Of a stretch of DNA of 57,406 nucleotides, positions 17,731 through 26,314 are shown piece by piece. The DNA comes from Flaviramulus sp. (GTDB lineage: Bacteria > Bacteroidota > Bacteroidia > Flavobacteriales > Flavobacteriaceae). A program made the translations under genes and the position numbers. Every line of letters starts with the position of its first letter. Within the stretch, counting starts at the first letter, position 1. Location: contig JANQTJ010000009.1 of the NCBI GenBank assembly GCA_030731745.1, forward strand, positions 1 to 57,406, written 5' to 3'. The notes beneath the pieces are model-generated. The model saw only the letters and a program-made list of their open reading frames with translations. It searched no databases and was not told the origin of the DNA.

Positions 17731-19461
17731 ATGATAATGAACAACAACAATTTAAACTCTACTGAAATAGAATATGATGCTATTGTAGTTGGCACTGGTA
17801 TTTCTGGAGGATGGGCTGCAAAAGAACTTTGTGAAAACGGTTTAAAAACATTAGTTCTTGAAAGAGGGAGAATGGTAAAACATATTGAAGATTACCCTAC
17901 TGCTAATATGGACCCATGGGATTTTCCAAATGGTGGCGTAGCTTCAAAGGAGACTAAAGAACGTATGCCTAAACAACATAGAACAGGATATGTTACTCAA
18001 GAAGCTCGTAAACATTTTTTTGTAGATGATTTAAAACACCCTTATAATGAAGATAGGCGGTTTGATTGGATACGTGGCTATCATGTAGGAGGACGTTCAT
18101 TAATGTGGGGAAGACAAAGTTATAGACTAAGTGATATTGATTTTGAAGCTAATAAAAAAGATGGTATTGCCGTTGATTGGCCAGTAAGATATAAAGATAT
18201 TGAACCTTGGTATGACAAAGTAGAGGAGTTTATTGGTGTAAGTGGTGAAAATTTAGGATTAGAAGTATTACCAGACCAAAAACTTTTAAAACCCATGAAC
18301 CTTAATTGTGTTGAAGAACATTTAAAATCTAAGATTTCTGAAAGTTTTGAAGATGGAAGATTATTAACCATTGGCAGAACAGCACATATTACTGAAGGTA
18401 CCAAACCTGGTTTAGGTAGAAGTACGTGCCAATATAGAAATAGATGCATGAGAGGTTGTCCATTTGGAGCTTACTTTAGCAGTAACTCTTCAACACTACC
18501 TGCTGCCGAAGCTACTGGTAATATGACCTTAAGACCAAACTCTATAGTACATGAAGTCATTTATGATGATACTACCAAAAAAGCTATTGGCGTAAAAGTT
18601 ATTGATGCTGAAACAAAAGAAATTTTTGTATATAAAGCCAAAGTTATTTTCTTATGCGCGTCAGCAATTGCATCAGCAGCTATACTATTACAATCAAAAT
18701 CTGAGCGTTTTCCAAATGGTTTAGGCAATGATAGTGGTGAGCTAGGACATAATATTATGGATCATCATTTTAAAGTAGGCGCAAGAGCTAAAGCTGATGG
18801 TTTTGAAGATAAGATAAATAAAGGTAGAAGAGCTAATGGCATTTATATTCCCAGATTTAGAAATTTAGGTGGCAATACTGATGTAAAAGAATTTAAAAGA
18901 GGTTATGGCTACCAAGGTGGCGCAAGCAGATCTAATATTTCTGAAATGGTTGCTGAATTAAAATATGGACCAAAACTAAAAGAAGCAATTTTAAAACCTG
19001 GAGAGTGGTCTATTAATCTTTTAGCATTTGGTGAAACACTTCCAGACCATAGTAACAGAATGTACTTAGACTATGAAAAACTTGACGAATGGGGTTTACC
19101 TACCGTAACTTTTGATGCAGATTTTGGTGAAAATGAACTCGCAATGCGAAAAGACATGCGAAAGCAAGCTGTAAAAATGCTTGAAGCCGCAGGTTTTAAA
19201 GATGTTGAAGGATACGATGAAATTGAAGGGAGAGCAATGGGTTTAGGCATCCACGAAATGGGAACAGCTAGAATGGGACATGACCCTAAAACTTCGGTTT
19301 TAAATAAATACAATCAAATTCATGCATGTACAAATGTATATGTTACCGATGGTGCATTTATGACATCGGCAGCATGCCACAACCCCTCTTTAGGTTATAT
19401 GGCTTTCACTGCAAGAGCTGCCAATCATGCAGCAGAAGAGCTTAAAAAAAATAACGCATAA
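17731..19461 (+). CDS. GMC-family sugar/glycoside dehydrogenase, large subunit
   Basis: 576-residue flavoprotein. FAD motif VVGTGISGGWAAKEL (residues 19-33) with acidic ribose ligand in LVLERG (Glu44), then GGRSLMWGRQSYR and a C-terminal catalytic region with His near 508 (IHEMGTARMG) and HNP near 550. A cysteine cluster, CQYRNRCMRGCPFGA, lies mid-protein as in gluconate/sorbitol dehydrogenases. No signal peptide of its own, so export by hitchhiking on the Tat-exported small subunit encoded 11 bases downstream is expected. Related enzymes oxidise C3 of glucosides. No cytochrome c subunit is encoded beside it. Confidence 0.88.
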   Translation: MIMNNNNLNSTEIEYDAIVVGTGISGGWAAKELCENGLKTLVLERGRMVKHIEDYPTANMDPWDFPNGGVASKETKERMPKQHRTGYVTQEARKHFFVDDLKHPYNEDRRFDWIRGYHVGGRSLMWGRQSYRLSDIDFEANKKDGIAVDWPVRYKDIEPWYDKVEEFIGVSGENLGLEVLPDQKLLKPMNLNCVEEHLKSKISESFEDGRLLTIGRTAHITEGTKPGLGRSTCQYRNRCMRGCPFGAYFSSNSSTLPAAEATGNMTLRPNSIVHEVIYDDTTKKAIGVKVIDAETKEIFVYKAKVIFLCASAIASAAILLQSKSERFPNGLGNDSGELGHNIMDHHFKVGARAKADGFEDKINKGRRANGIYIPRFRNLGGNTDVKEFKRGYGYQGGASRSNISEMVAELKYGPKLKEAILKPGEWSINLLAFGETLPDHSNRMYLDYEKLDEWGLPTVTFDADFGENELAMRKDMRKQAVKMLEAAGFKDVEGYDEIEGRAMGLGIHEMGTARMGHDPKTSVLNKYNQIHACTNVYVTDGAFMTSAACHNPSLGYMAFTARAANHAAEELKKNNA

Positions 19462-19472
19462 AACTTGAAAAG

Positions 19473-20072
19473 ATGAAAAGAAGAGATGCATTAAAAAACT
19501 TAGGACTAGCAACAGGCTTTTTTGTTGCAACACCAACAATTATTGGTTTATTACAAAGTTGTACTAGTGAGGTTAAAAATTGGATACCAGAATTTTTAAC
19601 TACTGATCAAGGTGTAGCTTTGGTTAAACTAGTTGATATCATTTTACCGAAAACAGACAATCTACCAGCAGCAACAGAGCTAAACGTCCCTCAATTTATA
19701 GACAAATATATGAATGAAGTTTTGGATGATGAGGAGCAAATAAAATACAAGTCTGCTTTTGCAAATATGATGACTATGATTAAACCAAATACTGAAGAAA
19801 GTATAGAGCATGTTTCAGAAGATGCTTATAAAATACTTTTAGACAAACACATGCTTGTAAAAGATGAAATTGATGAAGAAAGAGAAGAAAATCCAGAATC
19901 TTTAGAATTAACAAAATCAGAATTTCTGAACAGTATTAAATGGATGACTATAAACGCATATTTAACTACAGAACAAATTGGTGAAAATGTATTGGTTTAT
20001 GATCCAGTTCCATCTCAATATTACTGTGGTAATCTTCAAGAATTAACTGGAGGAAAATCGTATTCTTTATAA
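19473..20072 (+). CDS. Gluconate 2-dehydrogenase subunit 3-like, Tat-exported
   Basis: 199-residue small subunit (PF13618 type). The N-terminus has a twin-arginine motif (KRRDALKNLG), a hydrophobic stretch and LLQSC, a possible lipobox, so it may be a Tat-exported lipoprotein. Such subunits accompany GMC dehydrogenases and carry the folded complex across the inner membrane. The domain follows from about residue 38 (WIPEFLTTDQGVALVKLVDIILP). It lies directly after the GMC gene and before a DUF1080 lipoprotein gene. Confidence 0.88.
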   Translation: MKRRDALKNLGLATGFFVATPTIIGLLQSCTSEVKNWIPEFLTTDQGVALVKLVDIILPKTDNLPAATELNVPQFIDKYMNEVLDDEEQIKYKSAFANMMTMIKPNTEESIEHVSEDAYKILLDKHMLVKDEIDEEREENPESLELTKSEFLNSIKWMTINAYLTTEQIGENVLVYDPVPSQYYCGNLQELTGGKSYSL

Positions 20073-20085
20073 AAAATTTGAACAT

Positions 20086-20868
20086 ATGAAACGATACTCA
20101 ATAGTCATTTTTACTATTATACTATTTGTAAACTTCAACTGTAAAAAAACAGAAAAAAAAACTGAAAATTGGGTAAAAATATTCAACGGTAAAGACTTAA
20201 ACGATTGGACCATTAAAATAAATGGTTTCGAACTTAATGATAATTATAATAATACTTTTAGGGTTGAAAATGAAGTTATAAAAGTATCATATGATCAATA
20301 TGATACTTTTACCAACCAATTTGGGCATTTATTCTACAAAACTCCTTTTTCAAATTATAGATTCCGTTTACAATACAGATTTACTGGTGAACAAGCTAGA
20401 GGCGGACAAGGTTGGGCCACAAAAAATAGTGGCATCATGATACACTGTCAAGACCCAAAAAGCATGCTAGTTAACCAAGGTTTTCCAATATCTTTAGAAG
20501 TACAACTGCTTGGTGGTGTTAAAGAAAATGAACCTCGCTCCTCAGGCAATCTTTGTACACCAGGCACACATGTTACTATGAATGAAAAAATGATAACTGA
20601 ACATTGTATTAAAGCAAATTGTAAAACGTATTACGGTGAGGAATGGATAACTGCTGAAGTTTTAGTTAATAACGATTCTATTACACATTATATTGATGGA
20701 ATACCCGTAATATCGTATGCTAACCCCATTATTGGTGGCGAATTTTTAGATACAACTTCTCAGGAAATTCAAGCTAAAAATGGACAACCATTAAAAGGCG
20801 GTTATATTTCTTTACAAAGTGAGAGTCATCCTATTGAATTTAGAAATATTGAAATACTTAAATTATAA
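20086..20868 (+). CDS. DUF1080 (3-keto-disaccharide hydrolase-type) lipoprotein, second copy
   Basis: 260 residues; signal with lipobox NFNC (Cys19), then a DUF1080 domain (WVKIFNGKDLNDWTIKING ... NSGIMIHC ... GGYISLQSESHPIEFRNIEIL). Longer than the copy at 11354 and clearly divergent from it, with several additional cysteines (CTPGT, HCIKANC). With the upstream dehydrogenase it would cleave a glycoside after C3 oxidation, in the periplasm or on the outer membrane. Starts 13 bases after the subunit 3 gene. Confidence 0.87.
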   Translation: MKRYSIVIFTIILFVNFNCKKTEKKTENWVKIFNGKDLNDWTIKINGFELNDNYNNTFRVENEVIKVSYDQYDTFTNQFGHLFYKTPFSNYRFRLQYRFTGEQARGGQGWATKNSGIMIHCQDPKSMLVNQGFPISLEVQLLGGVKENEPRSSGNLCTPGTHVTMNEKMITEHCIKANCKTYYGEEWITAEVLVNNDSITHYIDGIPVISYANPIIGGEFLDTTSQEIQAKNGQPLKGGYISLQSESHPIEFRNIEILKL

Positions 20869-20895
20869 ATTTTCATAATATTAAATCTTTTAAAA

Positions 20896-22350
20896 ATGAA
20901 TAAAAAGCCTTCCAATAGCAGACGATCATTTATTAGAAATACAGCACTAACAACCCTAGGTATTTCAATCATTCCGCGCCACGTTATGGGAAAAGGTTTT
21001 ATAGCACCAAGTGATAAGCTTAATATAGCCGTTGTAGGTGCCGGTGGTAAAGGCTATTCGGATATGATGAATGTTTGGAATAATGGCGCATCTAATATTG
21101 CAGCCATTTGTGATGTAGATTGGAACAGAGCTGCCAATGCTTTTACTCAATTTCCAAAAGCTAAACAATTTAAAGATTATAGAAAATTATTAGAAGATTC
21201 AAATGATATTGATGCGGTTACCGTATCTACCCCAGACCATACCCATGCCGTTATTACACTGGCTGCAATGCAATTAAATAAAGATGTGTATGTGCAAAAA
21301 CCATTAACTCACAGCATATACGAAGCTAGAGTGCTAACTGAAGCTGCAATTAAATACAAAATTGTTACTCAAATGGGTAACCAAGGCGCTTCAGGCAAAG
21401 GTGTTCAAACCATGATAGACTGGTTTGATTCCGGAATTATTGGCACTGTAAAAGAAGTGCATGTTTGGACTAACAGACCTGTTTGGCCTCAAGGTATAAA
21501 AACACCAACTGATAAGCCTACTATACTAGACAATTTGGATTGGGATACTTGGGTAGGGCCTTCACAATGGGTTGATTATCATCCATTATATCATCCCTTT
21601 AAATGGCGCGGATGGTGGAATTTTGGCACTGGCGCACTTGGAGATATGGGTTGCCATTTAATGGATCCTCCTTACCGTGTTTTAGGTTTAGGTTATCCAA
21701 CTGAAGTTGAAAGCAGCGTAGGATCGATTTTTACTCAAGATTGGACACCAGATTATTATCCAGAATCTTGTCCGCCTTCATCAAGAACACAATTAAAATT
21801 TGAAGCAACAGAGAAAAATCCTTCAACTGTTAAATTGAATTGGACAGATGGTGGGCTAAGACCTTTTCATCCAGATCTTATCCCTGCAGATCATCAAATT
21901 GGCGATGATGATAGCTCAAATGGTGTTATGATGATAGGCGAAAAAGGCATCATGACGTGTGGCACCTATGGAAGAAGTCCTAAAATATATCTTAACTCTG
22001 GCGAAATCATTTTACCTGAGAATGATGAAACTGAGCAAGAAAACCAACTTCCTGAAAATGGACATCCAACAAAATGGGTTGAAGCTTGTAAAGCTGGATA
22101 TGGAAGTGAGACTCATAAAGCACTAACCTCTTCTTTTGATTTTGCTGGACCTTTAACAGAATCAATATTAATGGGTAATTTAGCCATAAGAAGTTATAAT
22201 CTTAGAGAGGAAACCAAAAACAATAGATTCGTATATCCTGGAAGAAAAAAACTGCTTTGGGATGGCACAAATATGAAAATAACAAATTTTGAAGACGCTA
22301 ATCAATTTGTAAAAAGAGACTATCGTGAAGGTTGGAATTTAAACTTTTAG
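20896..22350 (+). CDS. Tat-exported Gfo/Idh/MocA oxidoreductase
   Basis: 484 residues. Twin-arginine signal NSRRSFIRNTALTTLGISII, then Rossmann motif VVGAGGKGYSDM and the catalytic-lysine segment VYVQKPLTHSIYEARVLTE. The long C-terminal half, with many Trp residues (KWRGWWNFGTGALGDMGCHL), is typical of the large exported Gfo/Idh/MocA group common in Bacteroidetes and Planctomycetes. Because no free NAD exists in the periplasm, these are thought to carry a tightly bound cofactor. Its stop codon overlaps the convergent TMEM220-like gene by 4 bases. Confidence 0.86.
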   Translation: MNKKPSNSRRSFIRNTALTTLGISIIPRHVMGKGFIAPSDKLNIAVVGAGGKGYSDMMNVWNNGASNIAAICDVDWNRAANAFTQFPKAKQFKDYRKLLEDSNDIDAVTVSTPDHTHAVITLAAMQLNKDVYVQKPLTHSIYEARVLTEAAIKYKIVTQMGNQGASGKGVQTMIDWFDSGIIGTVKEVHVWTNRPVWPQGIKTPTDKPTILDNLDWDTWVGPSQWVDYHPLYHPFKWRGWWNFGTGALGDMGCHLMDPPYRVLGLGYPTEVESSVGSIFTQDWTPDYYPESCPPSSRTQLKFEATEKNPSTVKLNWTDGGLRPFHPDLIPADHQIGDDDSSNGVMMIGEKGIMTCGTYGRSPKIYLNSGEIILPENDETEQENQLPENGHPTKWVEACKAGYGSETHKALTSSFDFAGPLTESILMGNLAIRSYNLREETKNNRFVYPGRKKLLWDGTNMKITNFEDANQFVKRDYREGWNLNF

Positions 22351-22706
22351 CTAGTTTTTTTTAATTGAAACATCAAGGCTATGGCTGCTAAAACTAAGCC
22401 TAAAAATTCTCTAGTACCTTCTAAATAAGGTTTTTGATAAACCATTTCACCAAAAACTTCTGATTTATTTTCAATTTGTAACCATTCAAAAAAATATTGA
22501 ATATAAAACCCCGAATAGATTAATAATCCTAAAACCATAATCCAAATTAAAGGCTTTGGTAATGCCTTAAAAATTGCAATTAAAGAAATTAAAGCAACAA
22601 ATCCGTAAATCAAAAACCAATGGAAAGGATCTGGGTCATTTAATTGAAATACCGCAAATAATGTAAATAAAACAAATAATATAATATTTATAAGCTTCTT
22701 TTTCAT
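22347..22706 (-). CDS. TMEM220-like small membrane protein
   Basis: 119 residues with about four hydrophobic helices and the AVFQLNDPDPFHWFLIYG segment that marks the transmembrane family 220 (PF15071 type). Function unknown. It is convergent with, and overlaps by 4 bases, the exported oxidoreductase gene, so it is not part of that operon. Its own promoter is not evident. Confidence 0.75.
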   Translation of the reverse strand: MKKKLINIILFVLFTLFAVFQLNDPDPFHWFLIYGFVALISLIAIFKALPKPLIWIMVLGLLIYSGFYIQYFFEWLQIENKSEVFGEMVYQKPYLEGTREFLGLVLAAIALMFQLKKTS

Positions 22707-22786
22707 GTTTTGGAAGGTTTCAAGTTCAAATTTAATAAATCTTTTTTTTACTAATAAATATTATCAGCTTTTGAATTAAAGAATCA

Positions 22787-22818
22787 TTGGAGCTATCTGG
22801 ATATATTTTATAAATTTG
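22787..22818 (+). promoter_or_regulatory. Bacteroidetes-type promoter of the TonB receptor
   Basis: TTG (22787-22789), 21 bases, then TAAATTTG (22811-22818), a perfect match to the Bacteroidetes consensus TAnnTTTG. A transcript would start about 40 bases before the receptor ATG. Confidence 0.75.
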
Positions 22819-22863
22819 CCCTTTAACAAAAAATTTTAAATCATTTATTACCCCATTTTTATT

Positions 22864-25674
22864 ATGAATAAAATTAAACTACTTTTTTTAGTTTTCGTAT
22901 TTTCAACTTTCTTTTTATCAGCTCAAACTACTTTAAATGGTAGCGTAAAAAATTTGAAAGGTGAAGCTCTTGAAGGTGCAACAATTTCATTAATTCCAAC
23001 AAGTTTTTACAGTGTCACTAACTCGAATGGGAATTTTGAAATTCAAAATCTACCTACTGGCAACTATACAATAATTATCACATACTTGGGTTATAAAACA
23101 ATAAACGAAAGTTTTGATTTCAAAGAAAAAAATAAAACCTTAAATTTTGTTTTACAAGAAGATTTATTAAACCTACAAAGTATCGTAGTAACTGGCACCT
23201 TCGACCCAAGAGTTAAATTAGAATCTACTACATCAATTAGTATTCTTAATTCAAAAACTGTACTTCAAACGTTTCCTCAGGGAACAGCTAGTTTACTTCA
23301 AAATATTCCAGGTACTTTTACTGATGCCTCTGCAGGCGAAGTTTTCACAAAAGTATATAGCCGAGGTGTTTCAGCTTCATCTGAAGATGATATGGGTTGG
23401 TATTACACATCATTACAAGAGGACGGACTTCCTGTGAGTTTAGTTCAACACTCCTATTATAGTCCAGACCTTTTCCATAGAGTTGATTTAACAACAAAAA
23501 ACGTTGAAGCTATTAGAGGCGGAAGTTCATCAATAACAGCACTTAATGCGCCAGGAGGGATATTTAATTTCATCTCTCATGGAACTAGAAATGATTTTGG
23601 AGGAGACTTTCAAATATCTGGCGGATTACAAGGTGAAGAAAATGCATTATTTAAAGTTGACGCAAATTTTGGTAGTTCATTAGGAAATAATTGGTTTATA
23701 AATGCTGGTGGGCATTACAGACAAGATGATGGTGCGAGAAATACAAACTTCACTTTCAGTAAAGGTGGACAATTCAAATTTAATGTTATTAAAAAAAATG
23801 AAAGGGGTTATCTGAAGTTTTATGGTAAAATTTTAGATGATTACACAAACAGATGGACTGGTGTTGCAGCAACTAATTGGAACAATCCTACACCTGCTTT
23901 TGGTCAAAATTTTAATTCTACATCGTTACTGATGCCAGGTTTTTCAGGAAATATTCCTGATGGAAGATCACTAAATAATAATACCACAAATAGTTTTGAT
24001 CCCTCACAAGGTGTTCATGCTAAAGATTTAGCTTTTGGGTTTGATATTTCACAAGATTTAGAAAATAATTGGTCTGTAAAAAATAATATAAAAATTTCCT
24101 CTAAAAATGCTAACTGGCAAACTTCAATAAGTAATGCTTTTGTTTCTCTTGATAATCCTTTAGCCTATTTTATTAGTGGCGCCGATTTTCCAATAGGCCA
24201 AGTAGTTTTCAGAGACACGCAATCTGGCGAAGAATTAGCTAGAATAAATAATTCAGGGATTTTATCAGGACAACCCATTCAATATCTTGGAACGGAAACC
24301 TTGCCAAATGATGCTATAATGGGTACATCAGCTTGGTATAAAGATAATAGTGCCGATGAATTGATGAACCAATTTATCTTAAGAAAAGAATTGCAAAACC
24401 ACAATATAACAACAGGTTTTTCTTTAGGCCTGTCGGACACATCTATATTTACTCAAGGCACTTTTGCTTATGTAACTTATGAGCCTAACCCTAAAATGTT
24501 ACAAGTTACTCTTGAAAATCCTGGAGATCCTGTAATAGCTTTATCTGACGTTAATGGACTAAGTAATTATGGTGGATTATTTTTTGTGAATGCTGAAGCA
24601 AAAGTGAGTCAATTAGCTACGTTTATTAATGATAGATGGAAGATTTCTGATAACATCCACCTAGATTTAGGTGTTCGATATGAGTCCATTAAACATAAAG
24701 GAAGTAAAGATCGTTTTGCGCCTTTTTCTCAAAATGGTGGTTTAGACGGCGATAATACAACAGCGTATGATAATAGTATTATAGCTCCTACAGGACAAAA
24801 AGACAACTTTAATTACACCTACAACTATGTATCTTTTTCTGGAGGCTTGAATTATAAGATTAATGAAGAAGCTACTCTTTTTACAAGATTTTCTCTAGGA
24901 AACAAAGCCCCTGAACTAAATTATTATTTTAACAATTTTTCAAATGTTCCCATAAATCAAAAAGGAGCCGTTCAAAAAATAACTCAATTAGAAATAGGCA
25001 CTAAATGTAACCTTAAAGATTTCTCATTTACAACAACTGCTTTTTGGAGTGAGTTAGATAATATTGGAATAGCTAATTTTGAATTTGATTCTGACGATAA
25101 TAGTATTTTCTATACTCCAATTCAGTTTAATACTTCCAGAACAATTGGTCTTGAATGGGAAAGTGTTTTTTCTCCAATTGAAAACTTCACTTTTCGTTTC
25201 AATGGTATCATTCAAAATCCGAAAGCAACAGATTGGAAAATCTATAATGCTGCAGGATCTGTTAATGTAAGTGATGACACCATTGAAAATTTCTCAGGCA
25301 ACACATTACCTTTTAACCCTAGATTAATGTTTAACTTAAGTCATGAATATCAAAAAAACAAAATAAGTGCATTTTTTAAATGGCAATTTATGGGAAAACG
25401 TGAAGGTAATGTTGCCAACGGATTTAAACTTCCAGCTTACAGTATTTTTAATTTAGGTTTTGGATATGAAATAACTAAAAAATTATCTACTAACTTATTA
25501 GTAAACAATGTTTTTAACTCTGAAGGGCTAGCGAATTTCTTTGGAGAAAACAGCTTTGGAGCTAATGCTAATGGTGCAACTCCTGAATTTATTCAAGCAA
25601 ATCCTGATGCTAGTTTTGTTGTAGTTCCAGTGCTTCCAAGAGGAACATTGTTAAGATTAAATTATAAAATTTAA
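22864..25674 (+). CDS. TonB-dependent receptor without a SusD partner
   Basis: 936 residues. Signal peptide ending near FLSAQ, a CarboxypepD_reg-like domain (residues about 24-98: LNGSVKNLKGEALEGATISL), plug domain (SIVVTGTF, SLLQNIPGTF, VEAIRGGSSSITALNAPGGI) and a 22-strand barrel ending in the aromatic/hydrophobic strand LLRLNYKI. It would import a TonB-energised ligand across the outer membrane. No SusD gene follows; a strong terminator does. It has its own promoter, so membership of the adjacent sugar locus is only suggested by position. Confidence 0.9.
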   Translation: MNKIKLLFLVFVFSTFFLSAQTTLNGSVKNLKGEALEGATISLIPTSFYSVTNSNGNFEIQNLPTGNYTIIITYLGYKTINESFDFKEKNKTLNFVLQEDLLNLQSIVVTGTFDPRVKLESTTSISILNSKTVLQTFPQGTASLLQNIPGTFTDASAGEVFTKVYSRGVSASSEDDMGWYYTSLQEDGLPVSLVQHSYYSPDLFHRVDLTTKNVEAIRGGSSSITALNAPGGIFNFISHGTRNDFGGDFQISGGLQGEENALFKVDANFGSSLGNNWFINAGGHYRQDDGARNTNFTFSKGGQFKFNVIKKNERGYLKFYGKILDDYTNRWTGVAATNWNNPTPAFGQNFNSTSLLMPGFSGNIPDGRSLNNNTTNSFDPSQGVHAKDLAFGFDISQDLENNWSVKNNIKISSKNANWQTSISNAFVSLDNPLAYFISGADFPIGQVVFRDTQSGEELARINNSGILSGQPIQYLGTETLPNDAIMGTSAWYKDNSADELMNQFILRKELQNHNITTGFSLGLSDTSIFTQGTFAYVTYEPNPKMLQVTLENPGDPVIALSDVNGLSNYGGLFFVNAEAKVSQLATFINDRWKISDNIHLDLGVRYESIKHKGSKDRFAPFSQNGGLDGDNTTAYDNSIIAPTGQKDNFNYTYNYVSFSGGLNYKINEEATLFTRFSLGNKAPELNYYFNNFSNVPINQKGAVQKITQLEIGTKCNLKDFSFTTTAFWSELDNIGIANFEFDSDDNSIFYTPIQFNTSRTIGLEWESVFSPIENFTFRFNGIIQNPKATDWKIYNAAGSVNVSDDTIENFSGNTLPFNPRLMFNLSHEYQKNKISAFFKWQFMGKREGNVANGFKLPAYSIFNLGFGYEITKKLSTNLLVNNVFNSEGLANFFGENSFGANANGATPEFIQANPDASFVVVPVLPRGTLLRLNYKI

Positions 25675-25680
25675 AAATAA

Positions 25681-25713
25681 AAAACCTCAAAAGCTATATC
25701 TTTTGAGGTTTTT
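25681..25713. terminator. Bidirectional Rho-independent terminator
   Basis: Perfect 13-bp stem AAAACCTCAAAAG / CTTTTGAGGTTTT with loop CTATAT and T runs on both strands. It separates the convergent TonB-receptor and cupredoxin genes. Confidence 0.92.
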
Positions 25714-25734
25714 AAAATATAATTTTCTTTACAC

Positions 25735-26259
25735 TTATTCCACAATAAATTTTCCTTTCATCAAACCAGAATGACCAGGAAAACTACATAAAAAATCATA
25801 AATTCCAGCTTCAGGCACATCAAACTCAATCGATGTTACTTGCCCGCCACCAATAAGATCTGTGTGAGCTATAATGTCTTGAGAATTTTTAGGGATGTAT
25901 TTGTTTTCTCTTTCTACAGCAGCTTTAGCAGAAAACTCTAATAAATCAACACCCTGTTTTAGTATCACAACATTATGTCCCATAACGTTAATATCAAGTT
26001 TTCCAACGTGCCTAAGTGTTAGTTTTACTTTTTTACCTGCCTTTGCTTTAATTTCTTTTGTATTAAATTGCATCAAATCGTTGGATGTAATAACAATATT
26101 CCCTGAGTTATTTTCAGCTTCTTTTAAATCTGCCTTTCCTTCAGGGTAAGCTACTTTTTCATAAGTAAATCCTTCTTTCTTTTTTTCTTCTTTTCCGCCA
26201 CAATTCATCAATGTCAATGTAGCAAAAACACATACTACTAAATACTTAAATGTTTTCAT
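25735..26259 (-). CDS. Azurin-like cupredoxin lipoprotein
   Basis: 174 residues from the ATG at 26259 (the frame is open to an upstream TTG that gives a poor signal peptide). Lipoprotein signal with LMNCGGKEE, a charged linker, then a type-1 copper domain. Copper ligands are visible: His in MGHNVV, and Cys, His, Met in DFLCSFPGHSGLMKG. An azurin/auracyanin-type electron carrier of the periplasmic face. It lies downstream of gapN, 55 bases away. No cytochrome partner is nearby; a role as acceptor for the GMC dehydrogenase is possible but unproven. Confidence 0.88.
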   Translation of the reverse strand: MKTFKYLVVCVFATLTLMNCGGKEEKKKEGFTYEKVAYPEGKADLKEAENNSGNIVITSNDLMQFNTKEIKAKAGKKVKLTLRHVGKLDINVMGHNVVILKQGVDLLEFSAKAAVERENKYIPKNSQDIIAHTDLIGGGQVTSIEFDVPEAGIYDFLCSFPGHSGLMKGKFIVE

Positions 26260-26314
26260 TTTTTTTAAAATTTTGTTCAAGTAAAAATAATAAATTATCT
26301 CCAAATGAACGGAC

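Noticed and set aside
22864..25674. Classical polysaccharide utilisation locus (SusC/SusD)
   Set aside because: No SusD gene and no glycoside hydrolase, polysaccharide lyase or sulfatase is present near the receptor.
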